A stretch of 64,000 nt of DNA from Paenibacillus aceris (lineage in GTDB: Bacteria > Bacillota > Bacilli > Paenibacillales > NBRC-103111): positions 372,001 through 436,000 of the forward strand of contig NZ_JAGGKV010000005.1 of NCBI RefSeq assembly GCF_017874035.1, written 5' to 3'. Within the stretch, counting starts at the first letter, position 1; every line of letters starts with the position of its first letter. Made by a program: the position numbers and the translations under genes. This document shows positions 16,121-26,500 of the stretch, one piece after another. The notes under the pieces were generated by a model that saw nothing but the letters and a program-made list of their open reading frames with translations, made no database searches and was not told where the DNA came from.

Positions 16121-17422
16121 ATGCAAAATGTAAAAGGTACCTATGATTTCTTTGGAAAAGAACAGGCAATTCGAAAAAAGGTTCAATCTGTGCTTCAAGA
16201 AGTTTTTGAGTTGTATGATTTTGACGGAATGGACTCGACTATTTTAACTGAATTGGATCTTCTGACATCAAAGTATGCGGGTGGTGATGAAATATTAAAG
16301 GAGATGTATCAACTTACCGATCAAGGTATGCGTAATCTTGGACTTCGATACGACCTTACGATCCCATTTGCTAAGGTAATTGCATTAAATCCCGGCATTG
16401 AAATTCCATTCAAAAGGTATGAAATTGGAAAGGTTTTTCGAGATGGTCCTGTGAAGCGAGGACGTCTGCGTGAGTTTTTACAATGTGATATTGATGTTGT
16501 TGGAATAGAGGGACTTGAGGCTGAAGCAGAACTCATGCAAGTTGCTTTTGAAGTTTTTAAAAGGCTTGATTTACAAGTGACTCTCAGATGGAATAATAGA
16601 AAATTTCTAGGGGAGATTCTTGAAACGGTTGGGGTTACATCCGAAGAAAAGCTATCTGTGATGCTGTCTCTTGATAAAATTGAGAAAATTGGTAACGAAG
16701 GGGTTATCAAAGAGCTAATAAGTAAAGGACTGAGTTCACAGGTAACAAATGCAATAACCGGATTGATTGAAATGGATGAACCTACCTTAGAAAACTTGTT
16801 CGATAAATATAAGTTCAAGAATTCTGAAGGTTCAAGTGAAGTGTTTGCTCTTCAGGAATTAATTGTGAAGCTAGAACTTGATAAAATGTGCAAGTTTGAT
16901 CCATTCTTGTCTCGTGGTCTCTCATTTTATACTGGAACCGTGTATGAGATCTTTGACGCGAATAAAATCTTTGCTTCAAGTTTAGGCGGAGGTGGGAGAT
17001 ATGATGCCATTATTGGAAAATTGGTCGGGAGAGATGATATTCAATACCCGACGGTAGGCATCTCATTCGGAATGGAATCCATCATGGAGATGCTAAAAAG
17101 CCGACCAATTCAATTGCCCCAACCTTTAGTTGTCGTTATTTCGATCGGAGAAACCAGCGCAGATGTTTTAAAGGCTGCTGCTATCCTGCGTTCGAACGGA
17201 ATCCGCACAAGTATAGAGACAAGTAAGCGGAAGTTAAAAAAGTCGCTTGCTACTGCTGCATCCAATGGAATTCCTTATGTCATCCTAATTGGAGAAGATG
17301 AGGCAAAAGATGGCTTGCTACGATTAAAAGATATGAAGGAGAAGAATGAAAAAGTTGTAACTGTACAAGAAGCAGTAAACCGAATTTTACAACAGCAATC
17401 CAAAATATCAGAAGGTTATTAA
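16121..17422 (+). CDS. hisS: Histidine--tRNA ligase
   Basis: A 433-residue class II aminoacyl-tRNA synthetase that charges tRNA-His. Motif 2 is within YEIGKVFRDGPVKRGRLREFLQCDIDVVG. The His-specific motifs are RGLSFYTGTVYEIF (usually RGLDYYTGT) and LGGGGRYD, and motif 3 is the GISFGMESI region. The C-terminal anticodon-binding domain spans about residues 330-425. Retention of these motifs and of the anticodon domain argues for a true synthetase rather than HisZ, the regulatory paralogue. The RYDLTIPFAKVIA segment resembles the archaeal-like branch, so this may be a second, inducible copy. ATG 16121 is favoured over ATGs at 16112 and 16115 by its 10-nt spacing from GAAAGG. It is controlled by the upstream attenuator. 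Confidence 0.85.
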   Translation: MQNVKGTYDFFGKEQAIRKKVQSVLQEVFELYDFDGMDSTILTELDLLTSKYAGGDEILKEMYQLTDQGMRNLGLRYDLTIPFAKVIALNPGIEIPFKRYEIGKVFRDGPVKRGRLREFLQCDIDVVGIEGLEAEAELMQVAFEVFKRLDLQVTLRWNNRKFLGEILETVGVTSEEKLSVMLSLDKIEKIGNEGVIKELISKGLSSQVTNAITGLIEMDEPTLENLFDKYKFKNSEGSSEVFALQELIVKLELDKMCKFDPFLSRGLSFYTGTVYEIFDANKIFASSLGGGGRYDAIIGKLVGRDDIQYPTVGISFGMESIMEMLKSRPIQLPQPLVVVISIGETSADVLKAAAILRSNGIRTSIETSKRKLKKSLATAASNGIPYVILIGEDEAKDGLLRLKDMKEKNEKVVTVQEAVNRILQQQSKISEGY

Positions 17423-17536
17423 TCATGCTCATATGATTTGCTGAGGTAGGAGCGTTGAATTCAAAAAATGTACCTACCGTGGTAAAATAAGTTGCTATTT
17501 CGTAGTTTTTATGGATTCTGAAAAGGGGCGTAGCTG

Positions 17537-18469
17537 ATGGATATTAAAAATATTTTAGTGACCGGACGGATGTACAGAGATCTTGAGAGGCTAGCCTTGC
17601 TGGACACCAAGAGGGAGTATAAGTTCCTTCCAGAGGCGGAGGTAAGTCCGAATCATTTCGACTGGGCTGACGGTTATGTGGCATTTAAGCCGACGGAGTC
17701 GTTTCATTTTGGGGGGTTGCGGTGGGTTCATGCGCTTGGAGCTGGCGTTGATGCATTTTTATATAATCGTGAATGGAAAAAGGATGTATTATTAACCCGT
17801 ACGGTCGGCAGCTTTGGGCGGAAAATAGGGGAATATTGCTTAAGTTATATTCTTGCCGATGTACAGCGTCATGGTGATTTTCGGCAGTATCAGTCCGAAA
17901 GACATTGGCTGCCTTCGCAGCAGAAGCTTCTGCAGCAGCTTAACATCGTCATTTTCGGTACCGGAACGATTGGCATGGAAGTCGCCAAGATGCTTAGAAC
18001 ATTCGGGGTAACCGTATACGGAATATCTCGCAGCGGTGCATCGAACTGTCATTTTAATAGGGTCCTTCCGATTACCGAAGTGCACCCCTTGTTGGCGCAG
18101 GCCGATTGGATTATTAACACGCTCCCCTTAACTCAAATCACTGAAAGACTATTCGAAAAACGTTTGTTTTCTTGCATGCACGGTGCAGGCTTTATAAATG
18201 TGGGCCGGGGAGCTTCAGTAGATGAAAACGCACTGCTCGAAGCGATAGAACGAGGGCAAGTGCGCAAAGCAATTCTGGATGTGTTTAGAGAGGAACCTCT
18301 ACCCTCGGAATCGCCGCTGTGGGCTCATCCGAACATGGCCGTTACCCCGCATATTTCTGCCGTCACCGGGCTGGATGAAGCGATGGACGGATTGCTCGCC
18401 GTATTAAGAGAAATTGACAGCGGACAAGAACGAATTAGCTATTCTGTGGACGTAAGCCGAGGATATTAG
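17537..18469 (+). CDS. D-2-hydroxyacid dehydrogenase family protein
   Basis: A 310-residue NAD(P)-dependent dehydrogenase of the glyoxylate/hydroxypyruvate reductase type (GhrA-like). The Rossmann fingerprint is VIFGTGTIGMEVAKML (about residues 138-153). Substrate and catalytic elements are INVGRGASVDENAL with the Arg, DVFREEPLP with the Glu, and TPHISAV with the His. It reduces a 2-keto acid to a D-2-hydroxy acid; the exact substrate cannot be read. The start follows AGGGG. It stands alone, with about 110 bp of weakly structured sequence before it. Confidence 0.85.
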   Translation: MDIKNILVTGRMYRDLERLALLDTKREYKFLPEAEVSPNHFDWADGYVAFKPTESFHFGGLRWVHALGAGVDAFLYNREWKKDVLLTRTVGSFGRKIGEYCLSYILADVQRHGDFRQYQSERHWLPSQQKLLQQLNIVIFGTGTIGMEVAKMLRTFGVTVYGISRSGASNCHFNRVLPITEVHPLLAQADWIINTLPLTQITERLFEKRLFSCMHGAGFINVGRGASVDENALLEAIERGQVRKAILDVFREEPLPSESPLWAHPNMAVTPHISAVTGLDEAMDGLLAVLREIDSGQERISYSVDVSRGY

Positions 18470-18669
18470 ATCAAATCAGTCGGATGGCGATCGGCGTCCG
18501 GTGACATTCAGTAGGGTATTTCATGTTATGATATCTAACATTGTTATGGCGAAAAAACATATATTCGTGCTAAAATGAATAAAGTTGGACAACGATATAT
18601 GATTTTCGACTTCAAAAACAAAGGTATTTACATGGGATGTAATATCTGAAACGGGGCGTTAGAGACATC

Positions 18670-19354
18670 ATGACAGATTTATTTTTTAGGGAAAATGGGA
18701 CATTTACGATTGTTCAATTTACGGACTTACATTGGAAAAATGGCGAACCTGAGGATTTTCGTACATATTCGTTGATGAAGAACATCTTGGAATTGGAATC
18801 GCCTGATCTAATCATTTAGTGCCGCATTGTATATGTTTGATTCAGGAAGTAACTTAAACCATCGGATAGGTTCTGGTTATGAATGGATTACACATAAGCA
18901 AATAGGCTGGTATAAGGATATTTCTAAGCTATTAACGGAAGACAATAATGGGATTCCATTGTTGTCCTTAGCATTCTTCCATATTCCTCTTCCAGAGTAC
19001 AACGAAGTATGGAACTATCATACATGCTATGGTCATAACTATGAAGGAATGGGTTGTCCAAAAGTTAATTCAGGCCTTTTTACGGCATTTCTTGAAATGG
19101 ACGATGTTAAAGGTGTTTTTGTTGGTCATGATCACATAAATGATTTTTGCGGAGAGTTACACGGCATTAAGCTTTGTTATGGAAGGGCGACAGGGTATAA
19201 CAGTTACGGAAAAGAAGGATTTCCTCGTGGAGCACGAATCATTCGATTAGAAGAGGGGGAGCACTCTTTTAAATCATGGATTCGTTTGGAGGATGGCACA
19301 AAAATTATTAATCAAGAAGAACATGCACCTGAGCATGTTTGGAAACGAATTTAG
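18670..19354 (+). pseudogene. Metallophosphatase with an internal deletion and frameshift
   Basis: Two pieces of one calcineurin-like phosphoesterase. The 5' piece (18670-18819, 49 codons) has the start of the domain, FTIVQFTDLHWKNGEPED, and ends SPDLII followed by TAG. The 3' piece continues in the +1 frame from about 18818 with SAALYMFDSGSNLNH, then AFFHIPLPEYNEVW, FVGHDHINDFCGELHGI and YGRATGYNSYGKEGFPRGARIIRL. Intact relatives have about 90-100 residues between these parts, including the GDVI and GNHD metal-ligand motifs. Those are missing, so the enzyme cannot be active. The junction is at about 18816-18820. Confidence 0.85.
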
Positions 19355-19371
19355 ACATAGGAGTGATTGTA

Positions 19372-19833
19372 GTGGAAATCAGAATTGATGATTTAACCGG
19401 ATCTAAAGTAATCGCATTAATTGAGGAGCATCTTCAAGGAATGTCAGAAGACTCCCCACCTGAGAGTGTACATGCCCTCAACTTAGATGGATTAAGAAAA
19501 CCGGAAGTGACTTTTTGGAGCGCATGGGAGCAAGACGAATTGCTTGGCATTGGGGCACTTAAAGAGCTTGATGTTACGCATGCTGAGGTAAAATCCATGC
19601 GTACGGCAGCTTCTCATATGCGAAAAGGGGTTGCTAGACAAATTCTTGAACATATCATAGCAGTTGCTATAGAACGTGGGTACACAAGGCTCAGTCTAGA
19701 AACGGGCTCCATGGAATCCTTTGAACCTGCAAGGAAGCTGTATGAAAATCTCGGTTTCCAATATTGTAATCCATTTTCAGATTACATCGAAGATCCTTAC
19801 AGTATGTTTATGACCAAGGAATTGTTCCGATGA
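19372..19833 (+). CDS. GNAT family N-acetyltransferase (YsnE-like)
   Basis: A 153-residue acetyltransferase. The opening IRIDDLTGSKVIALIEEHLQGMSEDSPPESVHAL, the FWSAWEQDELLGIGALKEL strands, the acetyl-CoA loop SHMRKGVARQILEHII and the YENLGFQYC motif resemble Bacillus YsnE. The acceptor substrate is unknown. GTG 19372 is chosen because AGGAG lies 8 nt upstream; the open frame before it overlaps the end of the metallophosphatase remnant. It is followed 27 bp later by a DinB gene, possibly in one transcript. Confidence 0.8.
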   Translation: MEIRIDDLTGSKVIALIEEHLQGMSEDSPPESVHALNLDGLRKPEVTFWSAWEQDELLGIGALKELDVTHAEVKSMRTAASHMRKGVARQILEHIIAVAIERGYTRLSLETGSMESFEPARKLYENLGFQYCNPFSDYIEDPYSMFMTKELFR

Positions 19834-19860
19834 AAGCCACTGAGAACAGGAGACTGCGAC

Positions 19861-20340
19861 ATGTTGAAACTATTCGAGTATAACTGGCAAGTTCGGAAAG
19901 ATTGGTTTGACTGGTGCGATACGGTGAGCAAGGAAGAGTTGTTGAAAAAACGCACAGGCGGCATAGGATACATCCTTCCCACGCTGCATCACATTGTGGC
20001 AGTCGAGTATGGCTGGATATGCGCTGGAATCCAAGAAAAAGCGATTGAAATCCCTCCGTTCGAAGAAGTGGCCAGCTTGCAGCAAATTAAGGGTTTTTCC
20101 GCCCGTTGCCATGTGGAACTCGCTCCATTTGTCTATGATTGGAATGATAGTTTGGAAGACCGCATTATGATTGATATCACGGATGAAGGGGAACGGGAAG
20201 CCCATAAATACGGCGAAGTGATGCGGCACGTGATCGCCCACGAGATCCACCATATCGGTCAATTATCAATATGGTCGCGAGAAATCGGAAAGAAGCCGGT
20301 TACTGCAAACTTGATTGGCAGAGGGTTATTCGATGTTTAA
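19861..20340 (+). CDS. DinB family protein
   Basis: A 159-residue four-helix DinB/YfiT-like protein. The three metal-binding His positions are recognisable in LPTLHHIVAVEY and VMRHVIAHEIHHIGQLS. Such proteins bind a divalent metal; many are thiol transferases (bacillithiol or mycothiol dependent), and the original DinB is DNA-damage induced. The start ATG 19861 follows AGGAG. It lies just downstream of the acetyltransferase gene and faces the leftward glycosidase gene. Confidence 0.85.
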   Translation: MLKLFEYNWQVRKDWFDWCDTVSKEELLKKRTGGIGYILPTLHHIVAVEYGWICAGIQEKAIEIPPFEEVASLQQIKGFSARCHVELAPFVYDWNDSLEDRIMIDITDEGEREAHKYGEVMRHVIAHEIHHIGQLSIWSREIGKKPVTANLIGRGLFDV

Positions 20341-20451
20341 CGTTGATATACCTATTGAAATAACGCAGAACATTGGTTAGACAAACTAGGGAGCAGATCG
20401 CCGCGGTAGAGAAGAGGTCAATTAAGAATTGGAGAGAAATTTCTTTCAACA

Positions 20452-20496
20452 AAAAGAAAATGGCGTGCCAAATTGATAATCAATTTGACACGCCAT
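20452..20496 (-). terminator. Terminator of the giant GH43 gene
   Basis: A long stem between 20460-20477 and 20479-20496 (arms ATGGCGTG...CAAATTGA and TCAATTTG...CACGCCAT) followed on the minus strand by a T-rich tract (complement of 20452-20459). It lies directly after the stop at 20504. Confidence 0.85.
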
Positions 20497-20503
20497 TCTT
20501 ACG

Positions 20504-23500
20504 TTAATTCAATATCATTCGGGCTACCACTGCCAAGTCTTCAATATCGACTTTACCATCACCGTTGACATCTGTCTTTTTGTACTCGCTCCAATTCGGA
20601 TCATTGGAAGTTTTTCCATATGCGGCAGCTACGATGCCAAGATCACCGATCGCAACGTGTCCATCGCCGTTGACATCGCTAGATTGAGTTTTATTGACCG
20701 AATCAATAAAGGTTTGAAGCGCTAGGTTAAGCTCTGTTGCTGCTTGATCGATCTGCTGTTGGGAAGCATTCGGATTGTTCAGAACCGATTTTGCTTTCTC
20801 GATCGCTGACAGCAATACTGCCTTAGATCCTAACGGATATTGATTCACTTCTGATCCTTCCACAGCGGCATCAAACTTCGCTTGTGCTGCTGCGATAGCG
20901 GCGCTCAGCGCTGCTCGGTCACTTGCTTGAATGTCTATACTCACTGCTACATTGCCGAGTGTGCTTTCCTCCCCTAGGCCATTCGAGATAACGACATTGG
21001 CTAAACCGATGACGGCTGGTTGAGAGGAAGATTTCGCCTTAAAGTGGAGCTTCAGCAGATCGCCGTTGGCATGAATGGCATTATCTGCCCCTATACTGGC
21101 CAGCAAGATGCGCACGCGACCGGATGTTTCGTTTTTACCGGCGATGGCTAATCCCTGCTGAATGGGCTCTGCATCAACAAACTCTACCTGTGCAGGATCG
21201 AAGGTAACCGTGATGTCTTGTGCATAAATACTTTGAGTGACGCTCAAATGGTTGAGACCGTAAGTGAGATCAAAGGACTGTCCAGCTTGCACGCTGTTTG
21301 CCCCTTTGAGTGTAGCAATCGGTGCTGCCGACTGTTCGGCGGAAGGTTTAAGCTGAGGAGTAATAGTCGGTCCCCACACTTCCATGGCATCGATACCGCT
21401 GGCTTGCGGTACAAAATGAACGCGATCAATCGCAAGCTTGCGCGGTTCAGTTGTACCAGCCTTGTAATGCGTGTGATACACCATGAACAATTCCGTGCCA
21501 TCCGGTGAATAGATCAAGGAATGATGTCCAGCGCCAGGTACAATGGTGTTGGACTTCATGATCGGATTATACGTGTATTTCGTCCAAGGCCCCATTGGAG
21601 TCGGAGCCGTTGCATAGCCCACGCCATAATCCGGGCTTTCGAAATGATTGCCGGAATAGGTCAAGTAGTAGGTACCATTATGCTTGATCATAAACGGCCC
21701 CTCATTAATACTTGCAACCGGCTGTTTTTGACTGCGTTCCCAATCTTGTGTAGCCCGGAACACGAATTGCACCGTTTCTTCCTTCATGCTCTTCATATCG
21801 TCATTCAACTCAGCCATCCAAATTTCATTGCCTTGATTGAATCTGACGAAGTAGATGTACTTTTTGCCGTTATCGTCTGTAAAAATATGCGCATCGATTT
21901 CCGGTGTGTTCAGATGCATCGGTTGTTTGACGTCTTGGACGAACGGCCCTAATGGGGAGCTGCTTGTCGCAACCGCAAGCCTCTCATTGACTACATAGTA
22001 CATGTAGAATGTCCCGTCTTTTTCCACGACCTCTGGTGCCCAAAAGCCGCTAGTCCCCCAAGAATCGGACTGCTTTAACGCCAATTCTTTCTGTTCCGAC
22101 CAATTTACCAAATCCGTTGAGGTATATACCTTGAATCCCAATGACGACTTATTGGGATCCGTATTCGTCCCATACAAGTAATACATGCCGTCATGCTGCA
22201 GTACGAAGGGGTCCGCAATATTAGGCAACACAGAGTTGGTATAAGTAGGCCCAGTTATTGAATCGTGGTAGGAAGATACTTTGATGTTGTCAAATCTGGC
22301 ATCTGCATTCCATGTGCGCAGTCCGATAGCACCGGTAGCCATATGCGAGGCATCCAACAAGTCAAATTTCGGATACCCGTTGACGTTGAGCGGATTGTCG
22401 TTCACATAAACCTGAATGTGATCTTCGTTCGCAACGACCTTAATGTGGTATGGCTCGTTTGCAAGAATCGGCAGCTTTTTGGAAGCAAGCTCTTGCCACT
22501 GGCCTTTCGACATTTGACCGAGTACGGCCGATTGTGCGGAAGCGTTAATACCTACATAATATCCGTCTAAGTTATCCGCGCCATTTGCAATGTTCGATGC
22601 TCTGAAAATAAACCCAGCTTCGTTTCCGCTTGTAATTTGCACATCGCCCTCAAGCACGAAGTCTGTAAAGCTTTTGCTGTTAAGCACCGCTTTATAGCCG
22701 GGACCGCTGTTTACCGCATACTGTCCGTTAGAGACGGTCCAATTACCTTCGTACGTAGACCATCCTTCAGCCGATGATCCGCTAAAGTCGTTCGCGTACA
22801 GGATCTCCGGCACAGGCTCGGAGTTCGGCACGGTTACAATAGCTTGCGAGCGGAAGTCACCGCTTGTAGATACCGCTTCAATGACCGCTCTGCCTGGCGC
22901 TAACGCCGTTACTAATCCGCTGCTGCTGACGGTAGCGATCTCCGGATTGCTGGAGGTCCAAGTCACTTCCTCGCCGCTTGCTCCAAGGTTGTGAAGTTGG
23001 GCTGTCTTTCCTGATTCAAGTGTCAGCTTCTTCTGATCAAGATCAACGCCGCCTTGAATGGATCTGACAGCGAAATAATCGAATCGGGCATCTATCCGAT
23101 TGTTTGTTGCAACGATATTGTTTGCGTAAAACCCGACTTTGATATTTTTTAAATTCGCAGTGACAGGGTTGGATGCCTGGATCCAGTCATATCCATCCCA
23201 ATAATAGGTTGTATAGACATTCCCCATTTTCTTGATTTTGAGCGTCATCGTATCGTCGCCGGGATGAGCCGCCTCATTGCTTGGTTTCTTGTAAATGCCG
23301 CCAAGTTCATAAGCGGATTCTATAATTCTTCCATTCGCATATACATGACCAAGCTTTACGAAATTATCCGCATCCTGCCAGACGAAGAGACCGCCTTGCT
23401 GGTGATTTAAGGCAATAGGTGCCGTAACTTTCGTAACGATCTCAAAATCCCCATTAGCCTGCACATCTCTCAGGAAGACATTGTTTTGACTATTGTTATC

Positions 23501-26500
23501 TTGATAGACATCTGTAGGCGTCGTATGAATAGTCATCGAACCCGGAGTTTGAGTCAAGCTCCAATTGCCTTTGCTTTCCTGGAAAATTGACCATGCCGGG
23601 TCGAGCGCCTGACTATCAAAGGAATCAACGGTAAACTTCGATAAATCCGGTTCTCCAGGCGATTGACGTACAGTAACTTGACATTCACCAATGACTGAGC
23701 CGTTATCGGCACTTATAACTCGAATTGTTGTCGTTCCCGGTTTCAATCCCTTGACCGTCAGCATGGTGCTTCCTGTAGCTGTATCCTTGCTGTCTTGGGT
23801 AACCGTCGCCACTTCAGGCGATGTTGAAGTTACCACGACGTTCTTGTTTGTTCCGATTAACGGTCTGACAGATGCAATCAAGGAAGCAGATTCTCCGGCA
23901 CCCATCGTCACGGTTTGATTATCCAGTGCAATGCTTTCTACCGGCGCTGAAACATCATTCTTTTCCAGAGACTCAAGAATGATGTAATCCAGTTGGGCAA
24001 AATTCAGTTTGCTGGTTAAACGGATTTTGTTAATCCCGGCATGCAGGTTAACATCCATAGATACCGGATTAAAGCCTTTCCACCCAAAGTTTTTATAAGT
24101 GATCGTCTGGCCCGTACCGCCATTGACCGAAACTTCATGCTGCGCAGAAGCGCCTCCAGCTGTACCATTGTCAGCCATGACAATGAGCGAATAATCGCCG
24201 GCTTCCTTGACATCGACCGCAAACTCCGCATAATCTTTCCCAGGCTGATCCAAATGACCGACTACTTTATCTCCCGATGCATTATCGGAAGAAGTAATGG
24301 CCGCCGAGCCGCCGATGAGTGCGTTTTCAGCTTCATATTTGTATCTTGTTACACTCGGAGTGCTAGAAGGCTCCTCCATGGAAGCGCCATAAGCGGCAGG
24401 CGTTCCGAAATTCGGAGTGCCGTCTTCATTCCACGTGAATTTTTGCGCCCGGACACTGCGATTTCCCCAGCTTCCTCCGGAGAATTGATCGGCGTGATAT
24501 ACGATCCAGTCCTCTTTTCCATCGGGAGAAGTGGTGAACGTGTTATGACCGGGGCCGTACGCTGTAGGTACTTTGCTGAAAACAGGGCCAGACTTGCTCC
24601 AGGAAGCAGGGTTCAATACATTGCCATCCGTATTGCTTAGCATGCCGAGCGTATAATCGTCCGTCCAGCTGCCGCTGGCCGAGTAAACGATAAATAGTTT
24701 ACCGTCTTTTTTCAAAATCTCCGGTCCTTCGTTGATATAAGGCGTACCTTTGCGCTCCCAGTCTTGATCCGGCGTAGAGATTTGAACTCTCGGACCACTG
24801 ATTGTCCAAGGATTGCTCATTGGAGCGATATAAATGTTCTGCTTCACATTGACATCGCCTTCCCAGCCTGACCATACAAAATACTTGGTATTGTCGTCTT
24901 TGACAAGAACGGTTCCGTCAATAGCCCACTTGTTCGCGCTGTCCGATATTTTCCCTTTTAACGTATATGTCCCTTGCGGATCTTGGGAGTTTCCTTCCAG
25001 CACATACATCCTGTGATTTTCGTTTGCGCCGTCATCTGCAGCAAAGTAGATGTACCATTTGCCATCCAGATATTGAAGCTCGGGCGCCCATAGTTCCTTT
25101 GAATAGGGTTGGCCGCTTGGCGGCGAATAAACAGTCACTCTGGGGACTGAGCCGATATCCTGCAATCTTTTTGCCTTCGAAATTGATATAGACGCATCTC
25201 TGTTGGATTTTACATAGTAATAATAGCCATCTTTAAATACGATGCTCGGATCAGCTGAGCCGCCGCTGCTGTTGGAAACAGGAACGATAGGGTTATTAAA
25301 AGAAGTGCTTGCCTGAACCGTCACTTCAGCGGATGCCGTAGCCCCGCCGTCCTTAGCGGTAGCAGTAATCGTTGCGCTTCCGGTGTTTACCCCCGTTACA
25401 ACGCCATTGTTATCCACGGTTGCTACAGCAGAGTTGCTGGATTTCCAGGATACTTCCTGATTACCGGCATCTACCGGTTTAAACTCAGGAACAAGGGTTT
25501 CCTTCGCGCCAACCTTCAAAGAGACAGCGCTCTGCTTCAGGGAGATAGACTCTACAGCTTTTCCGGAATATACAGGCAGTAACGCTTGCTTCGGCATGCC
25601 TGGTCCCGACCATCGGATGTGCAGGCTGGAAGTTCCGGTTCCATGCACGTATTCAATTTTGACTGGCAGCTCCTGGCCTTCTGTCAATGTCGCTTTTCCG
25701 CTTGCTTCTTCTCTTGAAGGGCTGGTTTTATCTACAACTAACGAATCCCCAACCCATACTTTTGCAATATTGTCACTATCCGCATAGAACGTATATTCAC
25801 CTGTAGCGGCCGGCTCAACGGTACCTGTCCAGCGGACTGAAAAATGGTCCTCGCCAATGCCTGCGGATGCGTCAGGCGAACCCGTTCCTTTCTCATCGCC
25901 TAAATCAAAATCGATACGCGGGGTAATGGAGCTTTTCACCAGATTCGTAAATTGCTCATCTCCATAATACTGGACGCGGAAAACCGGCATCGAATCAAAG
26001 GCATCACCTTTCAGCGCCTTTACGTCTTTGACATCCCAAGGGTGGCCGTCGGGATACACAATACCATGGAAGGGTACCGCAGGTTCGGAAGTCGCCGGAT
26101 TAACGTCCGTACCCCATGGGAAACGCGTGTTATCTCTGCCGATCCCAAGCTCCCACATGACATATCCGATGCCTTTGTTACCGTAATGCTCGACAATGCC
26201 CGGGACACTCTGATTAAGTCGATTCATTGTCTCATCGGCAAGAATGGAACTCTTTACACCGAACGGGGTAGGATAATCGGCATCATACGGATGCCAGGTA
26301 ACAAAGTCGGAGAAGGGGCCTCCCGTGAACTGACCGCCAGTTGAAGATACAGGAAGCGTAGAGCCCGTCTCCTTAATCCACATTCTCGAATCGTTCATGA
26401 GCTGTTTGGTTACGCGATCCATGAGGCCGGATTCCCCATTACTGGGTTCATTGTAGATGTTCCAGAAAGCGATCCTTGGATCATCCTTATGCGCATTGAC

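Noticed and set aside
16121..17422. HisZ, the regulatory subunit of ATP phosphoribosyltransferase
   Set aside because: The gene keeps the His-specific synthetase motifs and a C-terminal anticodon-binding domain, which HisZ lacks, and no hisG is adjacent.
24041..24640. A 199-codon plus-strand frame inside the triple-glycosidase gene
   Set aside because: Antisense to the GH43 and CBM modules, rich in Arg, Ser and Ile as expected of shadow frames, with no start signals.
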